From assembly GCA_023259235.1 (NCBI GenBank), contig JAHFQQ010000042.1:1-15920 (forward strand): a stretch of 15,920 nucleotides of DNA, read 5' to 3'. This DNA comes from Polaromonas sp. (GTDB lineage: Bacteria > Pseudomonadota > Gammaproteobacteria > Burkholderiales > Burkholderiaceae_C). How positions within the stretch are numbered: the stretch's first letter is position 1; every line of letters starts with the position of its first letter. Below the pieces are notes generated by a model. That model saw only the letters and a program-made list of their open reading frames with translations. It ran no database searches and was not told the DNA's origin. This document shows, piece by piece, positions 1 through 8,299 of the stretch. The position numbers were made by a program, and so were the translations under genes.

Positions 1-7
1 GTTTCAT
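1..7 (-). CDS. rpmH: Start of rpmH (ribosomal protein L34), cut by window edge
   Basis: Only the start is visible. On the minus strand the window edge reads ATG AAA C, preceded by AGGA with a 6-base spacing. L34 proteins begin Met-Lys-Arg (ATG AAA CGN), and in most proteobacteria rpmH lies upstream of dnaA and is transcribed away from it. Identity is inferred from this position plus seven bases and a ribosome site; the rest of the gene lies outside the window. Confidence 0.5.
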
Positions 8-296
8 GATGAGTCCTACTGGCTATAAAACTTCCCCGAGTGATTCCGGTCTGCCCGGTCGCTGCAAGCGCAGCCTGCCAGGCAATGCCGCAGGGCTTGC
101 AGCGCGCCGGCCGCGCCCTGGCTGGGACCATTGGAGTGGTCTCGCCAAAAGGGCAATGCTGGCGGCGTCAATCCGCAACGAATCAGGGAAACCCGCAATT
201 ATCGCAGATTTCCGGGTTGCGGCAACTGGGCAACTTGCCTTGACTGGAAATCGCTGGAGGAGGTCCGGGAATAGGTTAAAACCCTGTGTTTTTTTT

Positions 297-305
297 TGTG
301 GATAA
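297..305 (-). promoter_or_regulatory. DnaA box upstream of dnaA (perfect match)
   Basis: The + strand reads TGTGGATAA, the exact reverse complement of the DnaA box TTATCCACA. It lies about 100 bases before the dnaA start, next to a poly-T run. DnaA binding here would suit autoregulation of dnaA. Confidence 0.65.
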
Positions 306-346
306 CTCACCATCCAAACTACAATCGGGCGTGCTGAAAATCAACA

Positions 347-355
347 ATATCCACA
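347..355 (+). promoter_or_regulatory. DnaA box upstream of dnaA (one mismatch)
   Basis: ATATCCACA differs from the consensus TTATCCACA only at the first base. It lies 46 bases before the dnaA start codon, in the expected leader. Confidence 0.45.
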
Positions 356-401
356 ATCTGCTGCGCCCCCTGGCGCTTCGTCCAGCCGATCTCCCTCTGC
401 C

Positions 402-1796
402 ATGAATCAGGATTCAATCCCGGGTCCGGGACAAGATTTATGGCAATCCTGTGTTGAGCACCTGGCTCAGGAACTGCCCGAGCAGCAGTTCAACACCTGG
501 ATTCGCCCGCTCATCGTTCATGTGGCCACTGACCTGTCCAAGGTCACCGTACAGGTCGGGAATCGCTTCAAGCTGGACTGGATCCGGGCCCAGTACGGTG
601 GCCGTATTTCCGCTCTTCTGGAAAAGATATCGGGTCAGAGTATACCGATAGAGTTAGCGCTCACTGCTCGTGAAAATAACGCACGATCAACTTCTTTGGT
701 TAGAACATTTGAAGGTGCAGGAGTGGCGGAACCGGTCGGTTTGGGTCTGCCTGAAGAAAATTCAGGCGCCGGATTCAAAAACCGGCTCAATACCGCTTTG
801 ACCTTTGACACCCTGATTGAAGGCACCGCCAACCGCATGGGGCGCGCCGCGGCGCTCCATGTAGCCAGCAGTCTGGGGCAGTTGTACAACCCGCTTTTCA
901 TCTACGGCGGCGTTGGTCTGGGCAAGACCCACCTGATGCACGCGATCGGCAACAAATTGCTGGCCCACAACCCCGCAACCAAAGTTCTCTACATCCATGC
1001 TGAACAATTTGTTTCGGATGTGGTTAAGGCCTACCAGCGCAAGACTTTTGACGAATTCAAGGAACGCTACCACTCCCTTGATTTACTGCTGATTGACGAC
1101 GTGCAGTTTCTGGCCAACAAGGACCGGACGCAGGAAGAATTCTTCAACGCCTTTGAAGCCTTGCTGACCAAGAAGTCGCATATTGTGATGACCAGCGACA
1201 CCTATCCCAAGGGGTTGACAGACATTCATGAGCGCCTGGTGTCGCGTTTTGACTCCGGCCTGACGGTGGCCATCGAGGCACCTGAACTGGAAATGCGCGT
1301 CGCCATCCTGATCCGGAAAGCCGAGGCTGAAGGCGCCGTCATGCCGGAAGAGGTGGCTTTTTTTGTTGCCAAGAACGTTCGCTCCAATGTGCGCGAGCTC
1401 GAAGGCGCATTGCGTAAAATCCTGGCTTATTCACGCTTCAATCTCAAGGAAATTTCGATCCAGCTTGCCAGGGAAGCCCTGCGTGACTTGTTATCCATTC
1501 AAAACCGGCAGATTTCCGTCGAAAACATCCAGAAAACGGTGGCCGACTATTACAAGATCAAGGTCGCCGACATGTATTCCAAGAAAAGGCCTGCCAGTAT
1601 TGCCCGGCCACGCCAGATTGCCATGTACCTGGCCAAGGAACTCACACAAAAAAGCCTTCCCGAGATCGGTGAGCTGTTTGGCGGCCGCGACCACACCACG
1701 GTGCTCCATGCCGTACGCAAGATGTCCGCTGAACGCCAGCAGATGACCGAACTCAATCAGCAACTGCATGTGCTGGAACAGACCCTCAAGGGCTAA
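402..1796 (+). CDS. dnaA: Chromosomal replication initiator DnaA
   Basis: ATP-dependent initiator that binds DnaA boxes, opens the origin and helps load DnaB. At 464 residues it has the usual length and all four domains. Domain I (about 1-85) starts with a typical LWQSCVEHL segment. Domain II (about 90-125) is a variable linker with less GC-rich codons. Domain III has Walker A GGVGLGKTH at 169-177 and Walker B LLLIDDVQF at 228-236. Domain IV ends with the box-reading signature around GRDHTTV (428-434). The ATG at 402 fits the family N terminus although its Shine-Dalgarno is poor, suggesting modest translation. It is followed by an oriC-like spacer and dnaN, the standard order. Probable autoregulation through the boxes at 297 and 347. 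Confidence 0.98.
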   Translation: MNQDSIPGPGQDLWQSCVEHLAQELPEQQFNTWIRPLIVHVATDLSKVTVQVGNRFKLDWIRAQYGGRISALLEKISGQSIPIELALTARENNARSTSLVRTFEGAGVAEPVGLGLPEENSGAGFKNRLNTALTFDTLIEGTANRMGRAAALHVASSLGQLYNPLFIYGGVGLGKTHLMHAIGNKLLAHNPATKVLYIHAEQFVSDVVKAYQRKTFDEFKERYHSLDLLLIDDVQFLANKDRTQEEFFNAFEALLTKKSHIVMTSDTYPKGLTDIHERLVSRFDSGLTVAIEAPELEMRVAILIRKAEAEGAVMPEEVAFFVAKNVRSNVRELEGALRKILAYSRFNLKEISIQLAREALRDLLSIQNRQISVENIQKTVADYYKIKVADMYSKKRPASIARPRQIAMYLAKELTQKSLPEIGELFGGRDHTTVLHAVRKMSAERQQMTELNQQLHVLEQTLKG

Positions 1797-1817
1797 AGGA
1801 AACCGTTTATAGAAGGT

Positions 1818-1826
1818 TGGGGATAA
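1818..1826 (-). promoter_or_regulatory. DnaA box in oriC (one mismatch)
   Basis: The + strand reads TGGGGATAA, the reverse complement of TTATCCCCA, one base from the consensus. It is 22 bases after the dnaA stop codon. Confidence 0.5.
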
Positions 1827-1845
1827 CTTTTGAATAAATCATGAC

Positions 1846-1854
1846 TTATCCACA
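1846..1854 (+). promoter_or_regulatory. DnaA box in oriC (perfect match)
   Basis: Exact TTATCCACA. It is the strongest DnaA site of the dnaA-dnaN spacer. Confidence 0.75.
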
Positions 1855-1963
1855 GAAGAAGATGACAATCAAAAGTTGTTCATATTTGGCACGACCCTTC
1901 GAGACTGCCTGAACACAAGCTTAAACAAACGCCAAGTGGCTGATTAAAAAAGGGAAAATAGTG

Positions 1964-1972
1964 CTATCCACA
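1964..1972 (+). promoter_or_regulatory. DnaA box next to the unwinding element (one mismatch)
   Basis: CTATCCACA, with one mismatch at the first base. It has the orientation expected of a box that feeds DnaA onto the following single-strand element: after it come a GC-rich stretch (1974-1986) and then CTA triplets. Confidence 0.55.
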
Positions 1973-1992
1973 GATCGGGCCAACCCTTATCA

Positions 1993-2001
1993 CTACTACT
2001 A
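1993..2001 (+). promoter_or_regulatory. Candidate DnaA-trio element
   Basis: Three consecutive CTA triplets, giving 3'-GAT-GAT-GAT-5' on the other strand, begin 20 bases after the DnaA box at 1964-1972 and run into TTTTGAATT. DnaA-trios are known as repeats of 3'-(G/A)A(T/A)-5' beside a GC-rich spacer and a DnaA box. The match is by pattern only. Confidence 0.45.
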
Positions 2002-2040
2002 TTTTGAATTAGAGAATCAAAGATAAATACAGAGGAAGAC

Positions 2041-3147
2041 ATGATCGTTCTGAAAGCCACTCAAGAAAAAATCTTATCGGTTCTGCAATCGGTCGCGGGC
2101 ATCGTGGAGCGCAGGCATACCTTGCCAATTCTGGCCAACGTGCTGATTCGAAAAACCGGAACGCAATTACAGTTCACCACGAGCGATCTTGAAATCCAGA
2201 TCCGTACCACCGCCGATCTTGGCGGTGACGCAGGTGACTTTACGACCACGGTGGGTGCGCGCAAGCTCATCGACATCCTGCGCTCCATGCCCAGCGACCA
2301 GACGGTGTCGCTGGAGTCAGCTCAGAACAAGCTGATCCTCAAAGGTGGAAAAAGCCGCTTCACACTGCAAACAATGCCGGCTGAAGATTTTCCGCTAGTG
2401 CAGGAATCAGCCAATTTTGGCCCGAGCTTTTCGGTGCCGCAAAAAACACTCAAGCTGTTGCTTGGCCAGGTTTCATTTGCCATGGCGGTGCATGACATCC
2501 GTTATTACCTCAACGGCATCCTGTTTGTGGCGGAGGGCAAGCAGTTGAGCCTGGTGTCCACCGACGGCCACCGGCTGGCGTTTTCATCAGCCACGCTTGA
2601 TGTTGAGGTGCCCAAACAGGAGGTGATCCTGCCGCGCAAGACGGTGCTCGAAATGCAGCGCCTGCTCAGCGACAAGGAAGGCGCCATCGAGATGCAGTTT
2701 GCCGGCAACCAGGCCCGGTTCACGTTTGAGGGCATGCAGTTTGTGACCAAACTGGTCGAAGGAAAATTTCCCGACTACAACCGCGTGATTCCCAAGAACC
2801 ACAAAAACATCATCACACTGGGCCGCGTGCCGCTGCTGGCCAGCCTGCAGCGCACAGCCATTCTCACCAGTGAAAAATTCAAGGGTGTCCGGCTGAATAT
2901 TGAACCCGGTACGTTGCGCGTCGCATCCAATAATGCCGAACAGGAAGAGGCCGTCGACGAACTCGATATCGACTACAGTGGCGAGCCCATAGAAATCGGC
3001 TTCAATGTGACTTACCTGATTGACGCGCTCACCAACATGGAGCAGGACATGGTGAAGGTTGAACTGGCCGATTCCAACAGTTCCGCGCTGCTGACCATTC
3101 CCGATGACGCGGCCTTTAAATACGTAGTGATGCCAATGCGCATTTGA
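2041..3147 (+). CDS. dnaN: DNA polymerase III beta subunit (sliding clamp)
   Basis: Ring-shaped processivity clamp that tethers DNA polymerase III and other repair and replication proteins to DNA. It is 368 residues long, the normal size for three similar domains of about 120 residues. Family marks are the N-terminal segment with RRHTLPILANVLI (24-36), the TVGARKLIDILRSMP region, LSLVSTDGHRLA in the middle domain and the C-terminal YVVMPMRI that helps form the peptide-binding pocket. The ATG at 2041 follows AGAGGA at a good distance. It is separated from dnaA by the origin and followed by a hairpin and gyrB; all three genes point away from the origin, co-directional with replication. Confidence 0.98.
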   Translation: MIVLKATQEKILSVLQSVAGIVERRHTLPILANVLIRKTGTQLQFTTSDLEIQIRTTADLGGDAGDFTTTVGARKLIDILRSMPSDQTVSLESAQNKLILKGGKSRFTLQTMPAEDFPLVQESANFGPSFSVPQKTLKLLLGQVSFAMAVHDIRYYLNGILFVAEGKQLSLVSTDGHRLAFSSATLDVEVPKQEVILPRKTVLEMQRLLSDKEGAIEMQFAGNQARFTFEGMQFVTKLVEGKFPDYNRVIPKNHKNIITLGRVPLLASLQRTAILTSEKFKGVRLNIEPGTLRVASNNAEQEEAVDELDIDYSGEPIEIGFNVTYLIDALTNMEQDMVKVELADSNSSALLTIPDDAAFKYVVMPMRI

Positions 3148-3200
3148 CCCCGGCTTGCCGCGCGCTGATGGTGCGAAGCAAGCCAGAAAAGAACCAGCAG

Positions 3201-3220
3201 ACCCGCGAAGATTCGCGGGT
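3201..3220 (+). terminator. Hairpin between dnaN and gyrB
   Basis: Perfect 8-bp stem ACCCGCGA / TCGCGGGT (3201-3208 and 3213-3220) with a 4-base AGAT loop, followed by only TT. It starts 53 bases after the dnaN stop and 41 bases precede the gyrB start. The T tract is short, so it may be a weak or partial terminator that lets some transcription enter gyrB. Confidence 0.45.
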
Positions 3221-3261
3221 TTGGTCATTCAAGAGATTGAAGAAATTACAAGAAGCGGCCC

Positions 3262-5895
3262 ATGACTAAAGAGAATAAACCAAACGACATTGATCAGGTC
3301 CACGTCAGTGAAGGCGCTGCGGGCGAGGAAAGCTCCAATTTCCAGCCCAGGATTGATTCGCACCAGGCCGGCGCATCCGAGGCCTATGGTGAAAGCTCGA
3401 TCCAGATTCTCGAAGGCCTGGAGGCCGTGCGCAAGCGCCCCGGCATGTACATTGGCGACACGTCGGACGGCAGCGGCTTGCACCACATGGTGTTTGAGGT
3501 GGTTGACAATTCGATTGACGAGTCATTGGCCGGCCATTGCGACGACATCATGGTCACCATTCACACCGACAACTCTGTGTCAGTGGTTGACAACGGCCGC
3601 GGCATTCCAACCGGCGTGAAAATGGATGACAAGCACGAGCCCAAACGCTCTGCCGCCGAAATTGCCCTGACCGAGCTGCATGCGGGCGGCAAGTTCAACC
3701 AGAACAGCTACAAGGTGTCGGGCGGCCTGCACGGCGTTGGCGTGAGCTGCGTCAATGCGCTGTCAAGAATGCTGCGCCTGACCATCCGTCGCGACGGCAA
3801 GGTGCACGTCATGGAATTTTCCAGGGGTTTTGTGCAGAACCGCATTATTGAGACGGTGGACGGCGTTGAAGTTTCCCCCATGAAAGTAATCGGCCCGACC
3901 GACAAGCGCGGCACCGAAGTTCATTTTTTGCCGGATACCGAAATTTTCAGGGAAAACAGCGATTTTCACTATGAAATTCTAAGCAAGCGCCTGCGCGAGC
4001 TGAGCTTTTTGAACAACGGTGTGAAGATTCGCCTGAAAGACGAGCGCACCGAAAAAGAAGACGACTTTGCCGGGGCCGGTGGCGTCAAGGGTTTTGTCGA
4101 GTTCATCAACAAGGGCAAGACCGTCTTGCACCCCAATGTGTTTGCTGCCATGGGCGACCGTCAGAGCGACCAGGGCACCAACATCGGCGTGGAAGTCGCC
4201 ATGCAGTGGAACAGCGGCTACAGCGAGCAGGTTCTGTGCTTCACCAACAACATTCCCCAGCGCGACGGCGGCACCCACCTGACCGGCCTGCGCGCCGCCA
4301 TGACGCGCGTGATCAACAAATACATCGATGACAGCGAACTGGCCAAGAAAGCCAAGGTCGAGGTCACCGGCGACGACATGCGCGAAGGCCTGTGCTGTGT
4401 TCTCTCAGTAAAGGTACCCGAGCCCAAGTTCAGCAGCCAGACCAAGGACAAGCTGGTGTCCAGCGAAGTGCGCGGCCCGGTCGAAGACATCGTAAGCCGC
4501 CTGCTGCACGACTATCTGCAGGAGCGCCCCAACGACGCCAAGATCATTGTCGGAAAAATCATCGAGGCCGCGCGCGCCCGTGAAGCTGCCCGCAAGGCGC
4601 GCGACATGACGCGGCGCAAGGGCGTGCTCGACGGCATGGGCCTGCCCGGCAAGCTGGCCGACTGCCAGGAAAAAGACCCGGCGCTGTGTGAAATCTACCT
4701 GGTCGAGGGCGACTCCGCCGGCGGCTCAGCCAAGCAGGGCCGCGACCGCAAGTTCCAGGCAATCCTGCCGCTGCGCGGAAAAATCCTGAATGTTGAAAAA
4801 GCCCGCTATGAAAAGCTGCTGACCAGCAACGAAATCCTGATCCTGATCACAGCGTTGGGAACCGGCATCGGCAATGCCGGCGGCACGCGGGGGACCGAGG
4901 GAGCCGTTGGCGTGGATGACTTCAACGTCGCCAAGCTGCGCTACCACCGCATCATCATCATGACCGACGCCGACGTGGACGGCGCGCACATCCGCACGTT
5001 GCTGCTCACTTTCTTTTACCGCCAGATGCCCGAGCTGGTGGAGCGCGGCTACATCTACATTGCCCAGCCGCCGCTGTACAAGGTCAAGGCCGGCAAGGAA
5101 GAGCAGTACCTGAAAGATACCGCCGCGCTGGACGCCTTCCTGCTGCGCATCGCGCTGAAAGACGCGGCCGTGCAGACCGGCGCCGAGGAAAGCGCCGTAC
5201 TGACCGGCGAAACGCTGGCCGAGCTGGCCCGCAAGCATCAGTTGGCCGAATCGGTGATTGGCCGACTGCGCGGCTTCATGGATGCTGAAGCGCTGCGCGC
5301 CATTGCCGACGGCGTTTCGCTCAATCTCGATACCGTTGCCGAGGCCGAGGCTTCCGCTGCGCTGCTGCAGGTCAAGCTGCGCGAGCGCAACCTGACCGGC
5401 TCGCCCGCTGAAGTGGCCAGCGAGTTTGACGTCCGCACCGACAAGCCCCTGCTGCGCATCAGCCGCCAGCATCACGGCAACGTGAAGAGCAGCGTGCTGA
5501 CGCAGGACTTTGTCCATGGCGCCGACTACGCCACGCTGGCCGATGCCGCCGCCACGTTCAACGGCTTGATCAGCGAAGGCGCGAAAGTCATGCGCGGTGA
5601 AGGCGAACGCAGAAAAGAAGAAAAGATCAGCGACTTCCGTCAGGCCATGCGCTGGCTGATCGGCCAGGCCGAAAACGCCACCGCGCGCCAGCGCTACAAA
5701 GGCCTGGGCGAGATGAACCCGGCCCAGCTCTGGGAAACCACCATGGACCCGAAAGTGCGCCGCCTGCTGCGTGTGCAAATTGACGACGCGATCGAAGCCG
5801 ACCGCGTGTTTACCATGCTGATGGGCGACGAGGTGGAGCCCCGGCGCGAGTTCATCGAGACCAACGCACTGCGCGCCGGAAACATCGACATCTGA
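3262..5895 (+). CDS. gyrB: DNA gyrase subunit B
   Basis: ATPase subunit of DNA gyrase; with GyrA it introduces negative supercoils. It has 877 residues against about 804 in E. coli, because of a longer N terminus (about 37 extra residues) and a large insertion after the TOPRIM domain. Visible parts: GHKL ATPase with EVVDNSIDE (catalytic Glu79, Asn83) and VVDNGRGIP (Asp110); transducer region; TOPRIM with YLVEGDSAGG (Glu482) and MTDADVDGAH (Asp569, Asp571); an insertion rich in Ala/Glu/Leu at roughly 605-790 as in other beta- and gammaproteobacterial GyrB; and the conserved tail with RYKGLGEMNP. The start at 3262 has a weak purine-rich ribosome site (ACAAGAAG). The N-terminal extension before GESSIQILEGLEAVRKRPGMY is acidic and probably flexible. 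Confidence 0.98.
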   Translation: MTKENKPNDIDQVHVSEGAAGEESSNFQPRIDSHQAGASEAYGESSIQILEGLEAVRKRPGMYIGDTSDGSGLHHMVFEVVDNSIDESLAGHCDDIMVTIHTDNSVSVVDNGRGIPTGVKMDDKHEPKRSAAEIALTELHAGGKFNQNSYKVSGGLHGVGVSCVNALSRMLRLTIRRDGKVHVMEFSRGFVQNRIIETVDGVEVSPMKVIGPTDKRGTEVHFLPDTEIFRENSDFHYEILSKRLRELSFLNNGVKIRLKDERTEKEDDFAGAGGVKGFVEFINKGKTVLHPNVFAAMGDRQSDQGTNIGVEVAMQWNSGYSEQVLCFTNNIPQRDGGTHLTGLRAAMTRVINKYIDDSELAKKAKVEVTGDDMREGLCCVLSVKVPEPKFSSQTKDKLVSSEVRGPVEDIVSRLLHDYLQERPNDAKIIVGKIIEAARAREAARKARDMTRRKGVLDGMGLPGKLADCQEKDPALCEIYLVEGDSAGGSAKQGRDRKFQAILPLRGKILNVEKARYEKLLTSNEILILITALGTGIGNAGGTRGTEGAVGVDDFNVAKLRYHRIIIMTDADVDGAHIRTLLLTFFYRQMPELVERGYIYIAQPPLYKVKAGKEEQYLKDTAALDAFLLRIALKDAAVQTGAEESAVLTGETLAELARKHQLAESVIGRLRGFMDAEALRAIADGVSLNLDTVAEAEASAALLQVKLRERNLTGSPAEVASEFDVRTDKPLLRISRQHHGNVKSSVLTQDFVHGADYATLADAAATFNGLISEGAKVMRGEGERRKEEKISDFRQAMRWLIGQAENATARQRYKGLGEMNPAQLWETTMDPKVRRLLRVQIDDAIEADRVFTMLMGDEVEPRREFIETNALRAGNIDI

Positions 5896-5923
5896 TCCGG
5901 CTCGCGCTATTCAGGATTTCAAA

Positions 5924-7081
5924 ATGGTCAAATCCAGCCGGCGCAGGTTATTGATCGGCAGCGGCGTGACCCTGGTGTCCGCGCTCGGTGCTGGCGGCTA
6001 TTTCGTCAAGCATCCATGGCCCGCACCCATCGGATTCAAGGTTACTTCAGAAGAGCTCATGCGGGCGCGCGCGTTGCTCGCGCGGCACCCGTCCATCGAC
6101 GCCCACGCCCATCCGGGAAGAACCTTTGTCGAAGGCGCCGAGCATCTGTCTGGCCTGGTCTGGGTTTACGCAAAGCTGGGAACCTTCGAGAAAAGAACCA
6201 TTGCCGACATGAGTGCGGGCGGACTGACGGCCGCCGCGTTTGCCGCCGTCTCGGATTTTCAGGCGCTTGGCACGGCAGGCGAAGGGCTGGCGGCAGTACG
6301 GAACTTCGAACCCGGTGAAGCCTGGGCCAGCTACAAGCGGCAGATCGGCAATATCAAGGCGCTGGCCGCCGCCGGGCTGGTGTATCCGGTCAGGTCCCTG
6401 TCCGACTTTGCTGCCGCCAGGGCCGCGGGCAAGGTGGGGGCGATCCTGACCGTGGAGGGCGGCGACTTTCTGGAAGGCCGCGCGGAGCGCGTGGCCCAGG
6501 CCTGGGCCGATGGCGTGCGGTCCATCACGCTCATGCACTATCGCAACAATGAGCTGGGCGACATCATCACCGCAAAGCCGGTTCATGGAAAACTGAGCGA
6601 TGCCGGCGTTGCCGTGGTCAGGGCCATGAACGCCGCCGGCATGCTGATTGATGTAGCCCACGCCTCGGAAGCAACGGCGATGGGGGCCATTCATGCGTCG
6701 GCCAGGCCGGTGATTGCATCGCATGTCCACGTGCAAAGCGAAAAGCTGCAGCACCCGCGGTTCATTTCGCTCGAACTTGCCAAAGCCGTCGCACAGGCCG
6801 GCGGCGGCGTGCTTGGCGCATGGCCGGCCGGAATCGGCATCGTCGATCTCAATGGCTTCGTGGACCGTGTCTTCGAGCTGGTCGACTACGTCGGCATTGA
6901 CCACGTCTGCCTGGGCACCGACATGGACGCCAATTACAAACCCGTGTTCGATACCTACGCTAACCTGCCTGTTTTTGTTGCGGGGCTACTGAAGCGCGGC
7001 ATGCATGAGCCCGAGGTGGCAAAGGTGATCGGGGGCAACTTCCTGCGCGTCTTCGCGGCGGTGCAGGTTGCCGTAAATTAG
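5924..7081 (+). CDS. Exported membrane dipeptidase (peptidase M19 / renal dipeptidase family)
   Basis: Predicted zinc dipeptidase of the amidohydrolase fold, 385 residues. The N terminus SRRRLLIGSG followed by a hydrophobic stretch (11-27) resembles a Tat signal or signal anchor, so action outside the cytoplasm is likely. Candidate metal ligands are His61/His63 in IDAHAHPG, Glu178 in TVEGGDF, His246 in DVAHAS and His267 in SHVH; Asp333 lies in LGTDMDA. Classical M19 enzymes have H-x-D at the first site; here it is H-x-H, a variant I believe also occurs in a bacterial subgroup. The ATG has AGGA 8 bases upstream and lies 28 bases after gyrB, so it may be co-transcribed with gyrB, though a functional link is unlikely. 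The substrate (small dipeptides or another amide) cannot be read from the sequence. Confidence 0.85.
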   Translation: MVKSSRRRLLIGSGVTLVSALGAGGYFVKHPWPAPIGFKVTSEELMRARALLARHPSIDAHAHPGRTFVEGAEHLSGLVWVYAKLGTFEKRTIADMSAGGLTAAAFAAVSDFQALGTAGEGLAAVRNFEPGEAWASYKRQIGNIKALAAAGLVYPVRSLSDFAAARAAGKVGAILTVEGGDFLEGRAERVAQAWADGVRSITLMHYRNNELGDIITAKPVHGKLSDAGVAVVRAMNAAGMLIDVAHASEATAMGAIHASARPVIASHVHVQSEKLQHPRFISLELAKAVAQAGGGVLGAWPAGIGIVDLNGFVDRVFELVDYVGIDHVCLGTDMDANYKPVFDTYANLPVFVAGLLKRGMHEPEVAKVIGGNFLRVFAAVQVAVN

Positions 7082-7122
7082 AGATCAAATGTGCCTCTGG
7101 CCTGCGCAGAACATGCGCGGGC

Positions 7123-7140
7123 AGCTATTAATTTCATAGT
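7123..7140 (+). repeat. Interspersed GCTATTAAT palindrome, copy A
   Basis: AGCTATTAATTTCATAGT is an imperfect copy (AGCTAT versus ATAGT arms) of the short element also found at 10187-10204 and 13876-13894. It ends one base before the chosen aroG start codon, occupying the place where a ribosome site should be. Confidence 0.5.
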
Positions 7141-7141
7141 A

Positions 7142-8248
7142 ATGAACACTCATACCCGCTCCGCAACGCCGCTTTCCACCGACGACATGACCCGTATCGA
7201 CGACACCCGCATCAGCGCGGTGCGGCCGCTGATCACGCCCGCGCTGCTCGAGGAGTGGCTACCGGTGCCCAAGGCCACGCTGGCGCTGGTGGAGCAAAGT
7301 CGCGCCGCCATCTCGCGCGTGCTGCACGGCGGGGACGACAGGCTGATCGTGGTGGTCGGACCCTGCTCCATCCACAACCATGACCAGGCCATGGATTACG
7401 CGCGCCAGCTCCAGCGTCAAGCCGGGCTTCTGTCTGACGACCTGCTGCTGGTGATGCGCGTTTACTTCGAGAAGCCGCGCACCACCGTGGGCTGGAAAGG
7501 CTACATTAACGATCCGCGCCTGGACGGCAGCTTCGCCATTAACGAAGGGCTGGAAATGGCGCGCCAGTTGCTGCTTGACGTGCTGGCGCTTGGCTTGCCG
7601 GTGGGAACCGAGTTTCTCGATTTGCTCAGCCCGCAGTTCATCAGCGACCTGGTGAGCTGGGGCGCCATTGGCGCGCGCACCACCGAGAGCCAGAGCCATC
7701 GCCAGCTTGCCTCCGGCCTCTCCTGCCCGGTCGGATTCAAGAACGGCACTGACGGCGGCATCAAGGTTGCGACCGACGCGATTCAGGCGGTGCGGACGTC
7801 GCACGCCTTCATGGGCATCACCAAGATGGGGCAGGCGGCCATCTTTGAAACCCGCGGCAACGACGACTGCCATGTGGTTTTGCGTGGCGGCACGAAGCCC
7901 AATTATTCAAGGGCTGACGTGGACGCCGCCTGCGCGCTGCTCAAGAGCGGCGGGCTGCGCGAGCAGGTCATGATTGATGTGTCGCATGCCAACAGCAGCA
8001 AGCAGTACCTGCGCCAGATCACCGTGGCGGCGGAAGTGGCGGCGCAAATTGCAGCCGGCGACCAGCGCATCACCGGCATCATGATTGAAAGCCACCTCAA
8101 TGAAGGCCGGCAAGACATTGTTCCCGGCACGCCGCTCAAGCCCGGCGTTTCGGTCACCGATGCCTGCATCAGCTTCGAGCAGACCGTGCCGGTGCTGCAG
8201 GGGCTGGCAGCGGCAGTGCGGGCGCGGCGCAAGGCTGCACCGGGCTGA
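7142..8248 (+). CDS. aroG: 3-deoxy-7-phosphoheptulonate (DAHP) synthase, class I AroFGH type
   Basis: Condenses phosphoenolpyruvate and erythrose 4-phosphate to DAHP, the first step of the shikimate pathway. The 368-residue chain matches the class I (E. coli AroG/F/H) family over its whole length. Metal ligands are visible as Cys75 in GPCSIHNHD, His282 in DVSHANS, Glu316 in MIESHLNEG and Asp340 in VTDACIS; substrate-binding segments include RVYFEKPRTTVGWKG (Lys111) and TESQSHRQ. I chose the ATG at 7142 because the family N terminus starts about there. It has no Shine-Dalgarno, and an in-frame GTG at 7091 would add 17 residues that look like spacer. A small repeat (copy A) abuts the start. Which aromatic amino acid inhibits it cannot be told here. 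The gene symbol is the family name. Confidence 0.93.
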   Translation: MNTHTRSATPLSTDDMTRIDDTRISAVRPLITPALLEEWLPVPKATLALVEQSRAAISRVLHGGDDRLIVVVGPCSIHNHDQAMDYARQLQRQAGLLSDDLLLVMRVYFEKPRTTVGWKGYINDPRLDGSFAINEGLEMARQLLLDVLALGLPVGTEFLDLLSPQFISDLVSWGAIGARTTESQSHRQLASGLSCPVGFKNGTDGGIKVATDAIQAVRTSHAFMGITKMGQAAIFETRGNDDCHVVLRGGTKPNYSRADVDAACALLKSGGLREQVMIDVSHANSSKQYLRQITVAAEVAAQIAAGDQRITGIMIESHLNEGRQDIVPGTPLKPGVSVTDACISFEQTVPVLQGLAAAVRARRKAAPG

Positions 8249-8299
8249 GACCGGTTGCGGCAGCGTGGGTGCCCCGCAGGTCGTTCACGAAAGGGTTAG

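Larger units (their letters stand above)
8..401. other. rpmH-dnaA intergenic region
   Basis: No credible gene lies here; the short open frames have no ribosome sites and resemble no family I know. The left part is GC-rich. The right part becomes AT-rich, with a run of nine T at 289-297 running straight into a DnaA box. The dnaA promoter must lie here, but I cannot point to a convincing -35/-10 pair. The DnaA boxes at 297-305 and 347-355 suggest DnaA autoregulation, an extension of the origin, or both. Confidence 0.6.
1797..2040. other. oriC: Probable oriC (dnaA-dnaN intergenic region)
   Basis: This 244-base spacer is AT-rich compared with the flanking genes and contains no gene. It holds one perfect and two near-perfect DnaA boxes (1818, 1846, 1964), a GC-rich stretch after the last box, three CTA triplets (1993-2001) and then an AT-rich segment up to dnaN. 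Box - GC spacer - triplets - AT-rich DNA is the arrangement known for bacterial origin-unwinding regions. The dnaN ribosome site (AGAGGA, 2031-2036) closes the region. A GC-skew switch here would confirm it. Confidence 0.75.

Noticed and set aside
3453..3470. Possible frameshift or unusual extension in the GyrB N terminus
   Set aside because: Long acidic N termini and a post-TOPRIM insertion are normal for GyrB of this group; all catalytic motifs are in one frame.
4726..5778. 350-codon open frame on the minus strand inside gyrB
   Set aside because: Long antisense frames are common in GC-rich genes; the + strand is certain gyrB.
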